A stretch of DNA of 64,000 nt from positions 1 through 64,000 of the forward strand of contig NZ_POVU01000014.1 in assembly GCF_003261585.1 (NCBI RefSeq), read 5' to 3'. The DNA is from Acinetobacter sp. MB5 (GTDB taxonomy: Bacteria > Pseudomonadota > Gammaproteobacteria > Pseudomonadales > Moraxellaceae). Made by a program: the position numbers and the translations under genes. The notes beneath the pieces are model-generated. The model saw only the letters and a program-made list of their open reading frames with translations, made no database searches and had not been told where the DNA came from. Positions 56,430 through 64,000 of the stretch are shown piece by piece; the first letter of the stretch is position 1; every line of letters begins with the position of its first letter.

Positions 56430-57716
56430 TTAGTTAAATAAAGGAATGGTATAATTTAGAATCACCCGATTATCATTAAAACTACTCGTATTTCCCCAGT
56501 TTTTACGTAACTCAGAATGTCTTAGTTTAATACTCAATGACTTCAACCATCCCGTTTTTATGGTATAGCCAATTTCAGTTTCCCAGCCATGCTCTCGCCC
56601 ATTTTGCGTTTGTGAGTTTTCAACACCATCACCATAAATATAACGGCTCATCACATTTAAGCTGGGCAAGTTCCATTGACCAAAATTCAGATCATAACGA
56701 AGTTGCCAAGAGCGCTCATTTGGATTGTCATAACTTGAAGTAAAACTATCATTCGCGAGTGTAGCTCCACTCGCGCCATTCACTCGTAGAAAACTATCTT
56801 TGCCTCTCATTTGTTGAACAGCAAAGGATACTTTCTGATATTTACCCACCAAAGATGCTGTCGAAAACAATGCTTTATTATCCAGTTTTCCTGCTTTCGC
56901 TTTACCCTGTTCTTGACCATACAAATAGGCAACATCCCATTTTAAAGTTAAATCATTAAGTGGAAAGCTCTTATCGTAGCGAATATAGCTTTGTTGATAA
57001 ATATCAGCAAGTTGAGCATACCATAAGGATATCTTATCTTTTCTCTGATTAAATAAATAATCTGCCCCAGCAAAGTTAAACTGATCTGAAAAAACTGATT
57101 TATGACTATTGATATACATATCATCCATATGATCAGTATCACGTGGACTATTTTGAAAAAACTGTCCTGCATATAAATTTAAATTTTTATATTCAGAAGA
57201 ACTAAGCTGCCAACCTTGTAAGGTTTGAGGTAAAGAACGCCCATCATCTGAACGTAATATTGGCAATACAGGCGACCATTCCCCAACCTTAAGTTCAGTA
57301 TTCGAGACTTTCATCTTTGCGGCCACTGCTACTCGACCAAAACTATTGGCTTGAGAATTATCGTCTTTTACAGGCAATAACTGGGTACCGATTTGATTAT
57401 CTTCTCCACGAATCTTAAAACTATAAAGCCCAAGAACATCAACACCAAATCCAACTTTTCCTGGGGTATACCCTGATTTAAAGTCTGTAATAAGACTTTG
57501 AGTCCATGCTTCCCCAGTATCCCTGACACGATCACCTTGATAATCACGATTCATATAAAAATTTCGCAAATTTACATTCAGGGTTGCATCATCAATAAAA
57601 GAATTTTGATCATCCGCATAAGCGGCATGATTTAAACAGGATCCACCAACCACCATCAAAGAGAGGAGAGTTAAAAATCGCTTATTCAGCTTTGCATTAA
57701 TTTCAAACATTTGCAT
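56430..57716 (-). CDS. OprD-family porin
   Basis: A 428-residue outer-membrane porin. The signal peptide ends near 'HAAYADD'; 'LNVNLRNFYMNRDYQG', 'LKVGEWSPVLPILRSDDGRSLPQTL' and terminal 'ILNYTIPLFN' fit the OprD family, although the last residue is Asn rather than Phe. Two ATGs compete (57716, 57710) behind AAGGATA. It is downstream of an MHS transporter gene on the same strand, so it probably supplies the same substrate. Confidence 0.83.
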   Translation of the reverse strand: MQMFEINAKLNKRFLTLLSLMVVGGSCLNHAAYADDQNSFIDDATLNVNLRNFYMNRDYQGDRVRDTGEAWTQSLITDFKSGYTPGKVGFGVDVLGLYSFKIRGEDNQIGTQLLPVKDDNSQANSFGRVAVAAKMKVSNTELKVGEWSPVLPILRSDDGRSLPQTLQGWQLSSSEYKNLNLYAGQFFQNSPRDTDHMDDMYINSHKSVFSDQFNFAGADYLFNQRKDKISLWYAQLADIYQQSYIRYDKSFPLNDLTLKWDVAYLYGQEQGKAKAGKLDNKALFSTASLVGKYQKVSFAVQQMRGKDSFLRVNGASGATLANDSFTSSYDNPNERSWQLRYDLNFGQWNLPSLNVMSRYIYGDGVENSQTQNGREHGWETEIGYTIKTGWLKSLSIKLRHSELRKNWGNTSSFNDNRVILNYTIPLFN

Positions 57717-57795
57717 TATCCTTATGCTAAATTTTGAGTAAAAGAGTGCTATGGCCTGATATTTCTATGATCAGACCATAATTTTTTGAATAAAA

Positions 57796-59100
57796 TTAAA
57801 TCTGTTTTAAATTTTGGAGTGCTCTATTTGGATCTTTTTTTAAAAAGCGTGACAAATAGGCTGAGATTGCGGCAATCAGAGAAAGGGCAGCAAAGAAACT
57901 TGCGAGCTCAATCCAACCTCCGCCAGAACTGATAATGAAATAGCAAATACTTGGTGCAAATCCAGATATGATAAAGCTAATCTGAGTTGCCAAGCCAACG
58001 CCTGTATAACGATTTTTCAAGCTAAACATTTCGGCGTATAAAGATGGCCATAATGCATTTGGCGCACTATAAAAGACACCTTTAAGTAAAATCGCAGAGA
58101 AAATAATGAGATAAGCTGAATTTGTTGTGATCGACCACAGATATAAAAATGATCCAAATGCACAAGCAACACAGCCCACCACAAAAATTACTCGTTTCCC
58201 TATCCGATCGGCCAAAAATCCATATAAAGGCTGAAAGAATAATGCTGCGAATTGGCAAGCGGATATAGCTGTCAGCATTAACGTGCGATCAACATCTTGA
58301 TTGTTGGTTGCCCATGACAGACCAAAAATAAGTACCAGAGATGAAATTGAGCAAATCAACGCACAACAAAAGACAGTTAAAAATGAACCAAATTCATTCT
58401 TAAAAACAGAGAATACAGGTACAACTTCTTTTTCGTTGTTTTGCGATTTCTTTTGGAGCTCAAGTTCAAATTGAGGGCTTTCTGTTACACTGCGACGAAT
58501 AATCCATGTAAGAACCACCATGAAAGCGCTCAGTAAAAATGGGATTCTCCATCCCCATGCCAACAACTGATCTTCACTAAGAAACTTCGTTAAAGGAATA
58601 AAAACTGCCGATGCTAAAATTGCACCAATTGAAGCTCCGTTAAGTAACCAACTTGTATAAAAAGCTTGTTTGCCAGATGGTGCATGTTCCATTGTAAGTA
58701 GACTTGCACCAACCTGTTCACCTCCTGCTGATAAGCCTTGTAACAATCGAAAAATAACCAGCAAGATGGGTGCGAATACACCAATCTGGTGATAAGTTGG
58801 TAATGCTCCAATACCAAAAGTCGCTAATCCCATTAGCATTAATACAATCATTAATGACTTTTTTCGGCCGAATTTATCTCCAATATGTCCGAAAATCAAT
58901 GCCCCTGCAGGACGGGCAATATACCCAATTCCGAAAGTTAATAATGCGGCTAATGTGCCAGCGGTTTTATTTTCCTGTGAGAAAAAAATTTGATTAAATA
59001 CTAATGCGGCTGCTGTTCCGTAAATAAAAAAATCATAATACTCAACAACGCTTCCTAGAAAGCTGCTCAAAGCAGCTTTTTTTGCATGTGTGTTAGCCAT
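57796..59100 (-). CDS. MFS transporter, metabolite:H+ symporter (MHS) family
   Basis: A 434-residue 12-TM permease of the MHS family (ShiA, KgtP, ProP relatives). Signatures are 'SFLGSVVEYYDFFIYGTAAALVF' in TM1, 'ARPAGALIFGHIGDKFGRKKSL' between TM2 and TM3, and 'RLLQGLSAGGEQVGASLLTMEHAP' in TM4. ATG at 59100 is preferred because AAGGAT lies 6-8 nt before it; a second ATG is two codons upstream. MHS members import shikimate, 2-oxoglutarate, citrate or betaines. The gene lies 57 bp after the SDR gene. Confidence 0.87.
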   Translation of the reverse strand: MANTHAKKAALSSFLGSVVEYYDFFIYGTAAALVFNQIFFSQENKTAGTLAALLTFGIGYIARPAGALIFGHIGDKFGRKKSLMIVLMLMGLATFGIGALPTYHQIGVFAPILLVIFRLLQGLSAGGEQVGASLLTMEHAPSGKQAFYTSWLLNGASIGAILASAVFIPLTKFLSEDQLLAWGWRIPFLLSAFMVVLTWIIRRSVTESPQFELELQKKSQNNEKEVVPVFSVFKNEFGSFLTVFCCALICSISSLVLIFGLSWATNNQDVDRTLMLTAISACQFAALFFQPLYGFLADRIGKRVIFVVGCVACAFGSFLYLWSITTNSAYLIIFSAILLKGVFYSAPNALWPSLYAEMFSLKNRYTGVGLATQISFIISGFAPSICYFIISSGGGWIELASFFAALSLIAAISAYLSRFLKKDPNRALQNLKQI

Positions 59101-59157
59101 ATTCATATCCTTGTTATAGCTATAACTTTTAAGTTATCAATCATCCAGTATGATTAT

Positions 59158-59937
59158 TTATTTGCGTCCAAATGGTGCTAACTGGCCACCACCACAAACA
59201 TGAATCACTTCTGCGGTAATAAATGAAGAATCCTCTGACGCAAGAAATGCAGCAGTATTTGCAACATCTTCTGGTGTCGTCAGGCGCTTAATTGGCGTGT
59301 CCTGAATCGCGTTTGCAGCAATCTTATTGAATTCGTCCATATCGCGCCCATCTAAGGTAAAAGCTGATGGTAAAATCCCAGGTGCAATCGCATTCACCGT
59401 AACGTTATATGGTGCTAATTCTCTTGCCATTGAACGAGTTAATCCGACTAAACCTGCTTTACATGACACATATGCAGGTGGTCCACCAGCAACCCAGCAA
59501 CGCGATACAATATTGATGATTCGCCCACTATTTTGTTGTATAAAATACTTGCTCAGCTTTTGACTGAGTAATGCAGGCGCACGCAGGTTTACTGCAAACA
59601 TTTTGTCCCAGTCTTCGACCTGAAAATCCAAAATAGAGCCTCGTAAATTTAAGGCTGCGTTGTTAACCAACACATCGACTTGGGTATATTTAGATTGAAT
59701 TTCTTCAATTAAATCTTCAATTGCATGGTGGTTGCCTAAATCAGCTAAAATAAGATCTGCACTATCCTCTCGAGCATGATTCAACTCATCAACGAGCCCT
59801 TGAGCAACTTTTGCAGAAATATCGACCGCAATAATCTGAAATCCATCCTTATGTAAGCGTCTGCAAAGCGCTTGTCCAATTTCTCCACCAGCACCCGTTA
59901 CAAGGGCGATTTGTGTTGAGGAACTTTTATTTGGCAT
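59158..59937 (-). CDS. Short-chain dehydrogenase/reductase
   Basis: A 259-residue classical SDR: NAD motif 'VTGAGGEIGQAL', 'VLVNNAALNLRG', catalytic Ser in 'INIVSRCWVAGG' and Tyr-x3-Lys in 'PAYVSCKAGLVG', then 'VNAIAPGILPS'. ATG at 59937 follows AAGGAAG by 9 nt; the in-frame TTG two codons upstream is less likely. It overlaps the TIM-barrel gene by 11 bp, so they are translated together. It probably oxidises a hydroxyl of the imported acid or sugar. Confidence 0.88.
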   Translation of the reverse strand: MPNKSSSTQIALVTGAGGEIGQALCRRLHKDGFQIIAVDISAKVAQGLVDELNHAREDSADLILADLGNHHAIEDLIEEIQSKYTQVDVLVNNAALNLRGSILDFQVEDWDKMFAVNLRAPALLSQKLSKYFIQQNSGRIINIVSRCWVAGGPPAYVSCKAGLVGLTRSMARELAPYNVTVNAIAPGILPSAFTLDGRDMDEFNKIAANAIQDTPIKRLTTPEDVANTAAFLASEDSSFITAEVIHVCGGGQLAPFGRK

Positions 59938-60823
59938 GAGCAACTACTTCCTTTTCTATTGCAAAAAAATCATCATCTAAATAGTTTTGAATAAGCTGAA
60001 TGTTATGTTCCAACTTTTCTGAATCGCTGCGGTAACTTGAGAAATCCTCAATAGATAACCAATCGTTGAAGTTATTTTCCATCACCGTAGTCAACATTTT
60101 CTGGATCGGCAAAACACCATCCTCGATTGTTTCCCAATACCAACTCCAACCCTTATGTTGTGCTAAACGTTGATATCCAACATTTTTTATCTGGACATGT
60201 GTCAGATATTTTCCAATAAGATCAAGGGACAACTGCACGTTCTCTCGGCCTTCGATGGCCAAATTTCCCATGTCATAAATCACACCCAATAAATCTTCTG
60301 GATAATTTTCCGCAACACGCATTGCGAGTGATGCACTTGAACAAATCGTTCTTTGGTGGATTTCAAGTGCCAATTGGATATTCAGGTCTTGGGCTTTAGG
60401 TAAAACCTCATCGATAAAACGACGGAATTGAGCATAACTTTCTTGATATTTGGCTGTGGTATCCGTAAATGGTGCCCAGATTCGGATACGAGATTGATTG
60501 GCAACATGTGCAAATTCAATCATTTTTTTACAATAGTCTAGGTCACCAACAGGAATATAAGGACTCAGCCCGAATATCTCGATATTGGCGTCTTGACAGC
60601 GTGCAGAAATTTTTTCGATTGATTCTAGATTAGGTTGAATAGTACAAAGATTATCTGAAAATGCAGGCTGCTTTAGAAGATTACCATTTACACGCTGTGC
60701 ATCTGCTACTCGCCACTCGACGCCACGATAGCCATACTTAACTAAACCTTCCACCAACTGCTCGGGGGTCAAACTTGGAAAAGCAGCGCTATTTGCACCA
60801 ATTTTATTGAACTTACCTGTCAT
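59927..60823 (-). CDS. Sugar phosphate isomerase/epimerase-type TIM-barrel protein
   Basis: A 298-residue AP-endonuclease-2/xylose isomerase-like barrel (PF01261 type). Metal ligands are visible in order: Glu in 'QLALEIHQ', Asp in 'GVIYDMGN', His in 'YLTHVQIKN' and Glu in 'WLSIEDF'. The family includes hydroxypyruvate isomerase, inositol-pathway dehydratases and 3-dehydroshikimate dehydratase (AsbF/QuiC type). It is the first gene of the leftward run TIM-SDR-MHS-porin, and a repeated operator-like motif lies about 70-90 bp upstream. The exact reaction is open. Confidence 0.8.
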   Translation of the reverse strand: MTGKFNKIGANSAAFPSLTPEQLVEGLVKYGYRGVEWRVADAQRVNGNLLKQPAFSDNLCTIQPNLESIEKISARCQDANIEIFGLSPYIPVGDLDYCKKMIEFAHVANQSRIRIWAPFTDTTAKYQESYAQFRRFIDEVLPKAQDLNIQLALEIHQRTICSSASLAMRVAENYPEDLLGVIYDMGNLAIEGRENVQLSLDLIGKYLTHVQIKNVGYQRLAQHKGWSWYWETIEDGVLPIQKMLTTVMENNFNDWLSIEDFSSYRSDSEKLEHNIQLIQNYLDDDFFAIEKEVVAHAK

Positions 60824-60893
60824 TTGTACTATCCACGACCTTTTTTTAAAGTCTAAGTTAATTTTTTGGATAATAAAATTGAAATAAAATTCA

Positions 60894-60913
60894 CTTTAAG
60901 TTAACTAAAAAGT
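60894..60913. promoter_or_regulatory. Repeated operator-like motif, copy 1 (upstream of TIM-barrel gene)
   Basis: The 20-bp core CTTTAAGTTAACTAAAAAGT is identical to that at 61555-61574. Here it extends to a dyad: AAGTTAACT, 4 bp AAAA, AGTCAACTT. It lies about 70 bp before the first gene of the TIM-SDR-MHS-porin run. Confidence 0.6.
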
Positions 60914-61081
60914 CAACTTAAGTTAAAAGAATATGCAGACTGAACATCCCAAATGAATATGTAAGAGAGCAGTCATTGATGAAAAGTTGCGTACACAAAA
61001 TGAAGATAAGAATTGAATTATTTTTATATTTTTAAAATAAATACGTTCTTTTGAGCTAGAAAGATTTAGCCTATAAAATAG

Positions 61082-61123
61082 ATAACCCCGACTAAAATAA
61101 CTTTTCATTTTAGTCGGGGTTAT
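61082..61123. terminator. Bidirectional terminator after YciI-like gene
   Basis: A perfect 17-bp stem (61082-61098 with 61107-61123), GC-rich in the middle (AACCCCGACT), around an 8-nt loop. It stands 15 bp past the stop of the leftward YciI gene and separates it from the TIM-barrel operon. Confidence 0.85.
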
Positions 61124-61137
61124 AAAACACAAAATCT

Positions 61138-61440
61138 TTAATTTACAGGAAAAGCTTTATTAAAAACTTTTACATCGACATGAGCATAAATGCCTTCACG
61201 AATAAATGGTTCTTCTTTTAACCATGTATCCAGCTCTTCTCGGCTATCAAAATCAACAATCATAATGCTGCCATGAAAGCCTGCACTAATATTATCTGGA
61301 TCTTTAGGCAAAGCTCCTGCTGTCACTAACCGCCCTTCCTGATTAAGTTTATTTAAGCGTTCCACATGCTCTGGGCGAGTTGCCAAACGCTTTTCAAGAA
61401 CACCTTCATTGTCCACACAACTTAATACAAAATACGGCAT
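61138..61440 (-). CDS. YciI-family protein
   Basis: A 100-residue YciI-like dimeric ferredoxin-like fold protein: 'MPYFVLSCVDNEGVLEKRLATRPEHV' over residues 1-26, 'RLVTAGALPKDP', 'GSIMIVDFDSREELDTWLKEEPFIREGIY' at about 60-88. The His of 'RPEHV' and the Asp in 'IVDFDS' match the usual active-site positions. ATG at 61440 fits the family length (98 in E. coli); a GTG four codons upstream is less likely. Family members act as small hydrolases or isomerases in aromatic catabolism or are of unknown role. It shares an upstream motif with the TIM-barrel operon. Confidence 0.85.
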   Translation of the reverse strand: MPYFVLSCVDNEGVLEKRLATRPEHVERLNKLNQEGRLVTAGALPKDPDNISAGFHGSIMIVDFDSREELDTWLKEEPFIREGIYAHVDVKVFNKAFPVN

Positions 61441-61554
61441 AATATGACTCACACTACAATTAATAAAAGAAATAAATTATCTCTACAACATATAATTTTC
61501 ATACTAAGTGATCTCACTATCAATTTCTATGATCCGTGGTTGAATTAAATTCAA

Positions 61555-61574
61555 CTTTAAGTTAACTAAAAAGT
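61555..61574. promoter_or_regulatory. Repeated operator-like motif, copy 2 (upstream of YciI gene)
   Basis: Identical 20-bp core CTTTAAGTTAACTAAAAAGT, about 115 bp before the YciI start. A weaker relative (AACTTTAGGTAAACATAAG) lies at 61667-61685. The sharing with 60894 suggests one regulator for both units. Confidence 0.55.
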
Positions 61575-61685
61575 GAACATAATCTTATGTACCATTTATA
61601 TATAAAGTAAATTTCAAATTGACATCAATTTATATAATAAGAACTTTATAAACAACTTATGAACTAAACTTTAGGTAAACATAAG

Positions 61686-62558
61686 TTAATTTGTGGCAGA
61701 TCTCGCACTTTTAAGACATTTTTCAAGAGCTTGGATATTTGCAGAAACTAATTCCTTTCTCCAAATTAATTCGATTTGTATTCTACCTAATTCTGTATTT
61801 ATCGGGTGTATCGATAGTAAGTCTCTGTTCGGAAAAATATCAAGCATGGATTTGGGAATGATCGCAATCCCCATCCCTGCCGCCACACCTCCTAATATTG
61901 TATGGTAGGAAGTGACCTCTGCAATTCTTTTAGGTGTCATATTGAATAATTGATACCAACTCAACAGCCGATCTCGATATGAACATCCCTCTTTAAATAC
62001 AAGGACAGTAGCGTTCTTGGTATGAGATGGGGTAAGAATTGGAGAATGCCCTTTAGGAGCAATGATAATTAACTCCTCATCAAAAATTAAAGTTCTGCCT
62101 AGAATCGGGTTTTGAGGAGCATCCCCAATTAAAGCCACATCTAGCGCACCATCTATCAGAGATTGATACAACGTGTCCCGAATACCCGTAATTAATTCTA
62201 ATTCGATTGTTGGATAGGTTTCATATAACCGAGCAAGTGGGAGTGGTAATTTTGATGCAGCCATACTCTCCAATGCTCCGACCCTCAAAGGCCCATAAGG
62301 TTGATCGCTTTTAATTTTATGTTCAACTTCTTTTGCTAACTCTATAATTTTCTTTGCATATTCATAAAGTAACATTGCTTTTGGGGTAGCGACTAAACAC
62401 TTTTTCTCTCGCATAAAAAGTGATGTACCCAAATCATCTTCAAGTTGCTGTATACGGATTGTAATAGCAGAAGGTACTCGATTGAGTCTTTGTGCTGCCG
62501 CAGTAATGCTTCCAGTTTCAATAAGGGCGATAAGCGTTTTAAGTTGGCTGATTTCCAT
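61686..62558 (-). CDS. LysR-family regulator
   Basis: A 290-residue LysR protein: HTH 'IETGSITAAAQRLNRVPSAITIRIQQLEDDLG' (residues 13-44), 'PLRVGALESMAASKLPLPLARL' and 'GGVAAGMGIAIIPKSML' in the effector domain. It is divergent from the tautomerase-racemase pair, with 104 bp between start codons, and also upstream of the YciI gene on the same strand. The divergent pair is the more likely target. Confidence 0.87.
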   Translation of the reverse strand: MEISQLKTLIALIETGSITAAAQRLNRVPSAITIRIQQLEDDLGTSLFMREKKCLVATPKAMLLYEYAKKIIELAKEVEHKIKSDQPYGPLRVGALESMAASKLPLPLARLYETYPTIELELITGIRDTLYQSLIDGALDVALIGDAPQNPILGRTLIFDEELIIIAPKGHSPILTPSHTKNATVLVFKEGCSYRDRLLSWYQLFNMTPKRIAEVTSYHTILGGVAAGMGIAIIPKSMLDIFPNRDLLSIHPINTELGRIQIELIWRKELVSANIQALEKCLKSARSATN

Positions 62559-62662
62559 GATTCAATAAAATTAAGTAATTCATTCAATATTATTTAATTT
62601 TATTGAATATAACTACCCTCTAATATCAAACACATTAATTTATAGGCTTTAGAGCACGTTCA

Positions 62663-62875
62663 ATGCCTTTTGTGAATGTAAAAGTGACTGGTGGGAGTGA
62701 AGCACCAACAGTTAAACAAAAAAAATGGATTATTGAAGGAATTACACAGCGATTGGTGGCTGTTTTAAATAAAGATCCTGCAACAACTTTAGTGATTATT
62801 AATGAAGTTAAGATGGATAACTGGAGCATGGCAGGAAAAACAACAACAGGGCACAGACAAGAGGTTCAGCAATGA
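62663..62875 (+). CDS. 4-oxalocrotonate tautomerase-family protein
   Basis: A 70-residue tautomerase: after Met removal Pro-1 is exposed ('MPFVNVKVTGG'), as needed for catalysis. 'VKQKKWIIEGITQRLVAVLNKDPATTLVIINEV' (about residues 17-49) is the helix-strand of this fold, and the C-terminal Trp/Met segment is normal. Its stop overlaps the start of the racemase-like gene (ATGA). Tautomerases of this class handle keto-enol acids or, in some cases, dehalogenate or hydrate unsaturated acids. Confidence 0.87.
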   Translation: MPFVNVKVTGGSEAPTVKQKKWIIEGITQRLVAVLNKDPATTLVIINEVKMDNWSMAGKTTTGHRQEVQQ

Positions 62876-63564
62876 AAAAACTCGGGTTAATTGGTGGGAT
62901 TGGGCCAGAATCGACACTGCTTTATTATAAAAAATTGGTTTATTTATTACAAAAAGAGGTTGGGCCAACATTCTTTCCTCATTTAGCGATTGAAAGCTTA
63001 AATGTATTTGATGTTTTAGCATTTTGTGAAAAGAAAGACTTTGATGGGCTTATTTCATATCTTATGAGAGGAATTAATAGCCTGATTGCAGGTGGCTCAG
63101 AAGTCATCGCATTAACGGGTAATACACCTCATATTGTTTTCGATCAGCTTCAAGCGAAATCTTCTGTTCCATTAGTGAGCATTGTTGAAGCGACAAAAGA
63201 TGCTGCTCAACGTCAGGATTACGCAAAGATAGGATTGCTAGGGACAAAGTTTACAATGCAAGCTGAGTTCTTTAAAAAGCCATTCCTAGATGCTGGAATG
63301 GATGTTATCACTCCTCATGACGATGAACAGTTATTTATTGCAGAGAAAATTTCTAAAGAACTTGAACATGGGATTATTTCGGCAGAAACGCAAAAACGAA
63401 TGCTTCAAATTGTTCAACGAATGCGCGATGAAGATAAGATCGAAGCAATCGTATTGGGTTGTACTGAGCTACCCTTAATATTCAAGGACACTATTTTGTC
63501 GATCCCTGCATTGGATACGCTAGAGATCCATATTCAGGAATTAGTGAAAGCCATAAACCATTAA
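62872..63564 (+). CDS. Aspartate/glutamate racemase superfamily protein with altered first catalytic residue
   Basis: A 230-residue protein: 'LGLIGGIGPESTLLYYKKL' at the start and 'VLGCTELPLIF' near the end (Cys197). The position of the first catalytic cysteine, normally in a CNT motif, is Gly83 here ('ALTGNTPHIVF'). In E. coli YgeA this position is Thr83, giving a one-direction racemase. Loss of the acid/base pair suggests a racemase with altered direction or another reaction of the superfamily (decarboxylase, maleate isomerase-type). It is translationally coupled to the tautomerase gene. Confidence 0.82.
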   Translation: MKKLGLIGGIGPESTLLYYKKLVYLLQKEVGPTFFPHLAIESLNVFDVLAFCEKKDFDGLISYLMRGINSLIAGGSEVIALTGNTPHIVFDQLQAKSSVPLVSIVEATKDAAQRQDYAKIGLLGTKFTMQAEFFKKPFLDAGMDVITPHDDEQLFIAEKISKELEHGIISAETQKRMLQIVQRMRDEDKIEAIVLGCTELPLIFKDTILSIPALDTLEIHIQELVKAINH

Positions 63565-63642
63565 TTTACCCAAGAATGCCATAATCCACCTATACAAACT
63601 AAACTAGTTTATTGTTTTAATTCAGCACTTTGAACTCATAGT

Positions 63643-63672
63643 AAAGTCCAATCCTCGCGATTCGGGCTTTTT
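63643..63672 (+). terminator. Probable terminator after racemase-like gene
   Basis: AAAGTCC (63643-63649) pairs with GGGCTTT (63664-63670, one G-T pair), with an inner AATC/GATT stem, then TT. It lies 80 bp after the stop. Confidence 0.55.
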
Positions 63673-63760
63673 ATATGAATTATCGTCTCTCATGCTTTCT
63701 TTGCATAAAATTCTGTATAAATTGTCCTAATTTCTTTAATCAAGAATAGGCTGACTTCTA

Positions 63761-63774
63761 TGTAAACGTTTACA
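63761..63774. promoter_or_regulatory. LacI/GalR-type palindromic operator
   Basis: TGTAAACGTTTACA is a perfect 14-bp palindrome with a central CG, the usual form of LacI/GalR-family operators. It lies 54 bp before the gene cut by the right edge. No LacI-type gene is in the window. Confidence 0.5.
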
Positions 63775-63827
63775 TTTTGATTTTTAAAAAATATACTATT
63801 CCTTATTACTCTGTAATTATTTTGACT

Positions 63828-64000
63828 ATGACTCTCAATTTAAAAGCGAGCGTGTTTGTCGTTGCGCTCATTATTAGCTGTCGTGAACTGGCTTATGCGG
63901 CTATGAACCATGTTGCTCATCCAGAATTAGGGAATCTTGCAGGTTTATTTTTATTATTAGCAATCATGCTGATCTGGAAAAAAATAAGACAGATTCCTTC
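63828..64000 (+). CDS. Small membrane protein, N-terminal part (possibly CidA/LrgA-like), cut by window edge
   Basis: The open frame from ATG at 63828 runs off the window after 57 codons. It shows two hydrophobic helices ('SVFVVALIISCRELAYAAM' and 'LGNLAGLFLLLAIMLIWKK') followed by basic residues. The spacing and the Gly/Leu-rich second helix recall CidA/LrgA holin-like proteins, but too little is visible to be sure. Confidence 0.45.
   Translation, partial: MTLNLKASVFVVALIISCRELAYAAMNHVAHPELGNLAGLFLLLAIMLIWKKIRQIP

Noticed and set aside
57707..57732. Third Xer-like sequence (TTATGCTAAAT) near the porin start
   Set aside because: Only one arm is approximate and the other arm and spacer do not fit; the match falls on the ribosome-binding region of the porin gene.
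1..64000. CRISPR arrays or rRNA operons
   Set aside because: No regularly spaced repeats and no rRNA-like sequence were seen on reading the window.

Overview
The window looks like Acinetobacter DNA. It is AT-rich, its outer-membrane channels are OprD- and DcaP-type, it has six LysR regulators mostly beside catabolic genes, and it has XerC/XerD (pdif) sites of the kind known from Acinetobacter plasmids. Species, and whether this is chromosome or plasmid, cannot be decided from the sequence. Genes such as sdaA, dadX-ridA and the ada/alkB set favour chromosome.

Layout. 1-1914: a benK/benP-like transporter and porin pair, cut at the left edge. 2495-12895: LysR, a signal-less substrate-binding-fold protein, an unusual AcnA-type aconitase, a beta-propeller lactonase, an ACS-family MFS transporter, a DcaP-like porin and an amidohydrolase; the first six look like a tricarboxylate or related acid pathway. 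13549-15032: an outer-membrane protein remnant and a serine hydrolase. 15340-34684: a complete 3-phenylpropionate/cinnamate and 3-(3-hydroxyphenyl)propionate pathway. The hcaEFCB-mhpB2-hcaD operon and mhpA make the catechol, two MhpB copies open the ring, MhpC hydrolyses it, MhpD-F-E yield pyruvate and acetyl-CoA, MhpT and an OprD porin import, and two HcaR-like LysR proteins probably regulate. 35043-37923: MocR regulator, PaiB-like protein and GNAT. 38101-45603: a five-gene catabolic run (3-hydroxyacid dehydrogenase, ALDH, M20 amidohydrolase, serine dehydratase, DUF3100 membrane protein) with a divergent LysR; two almost identical 19-bp palindromes tie the DUF3100 gene to this regulator. 45704-48126: an alkylation-repair set (Ada-like AraC-MGMT, a 2OG oxygenase, an Ada zinc-domain relic, AlkB).

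48444-55376 is a mosaic mobile zone: a dead IS5-family transposase, a lone tyrosine integrase, dadX-ridA, an intact ISNCY/IS1202-type element with 5-bp target duplications, and a pdif module. In the module two inverted 28-bp Xer sites flank a single unrecognised gene. Relics of a second IS lie exactly 5 bp outside the XerC arm of both sites. This is the most unusual structure here. 55412-63564: a LysR/porin/MHS transporter/SDR/TIM-barrel/YciI set of unknown substrate, another LysR, and a tautomerase-racemase pair. The right edge cuts a small membrane protein gene preceded by a LacI-type palindrome.

All functions are read from motifs and family resemblance; no database search was run.
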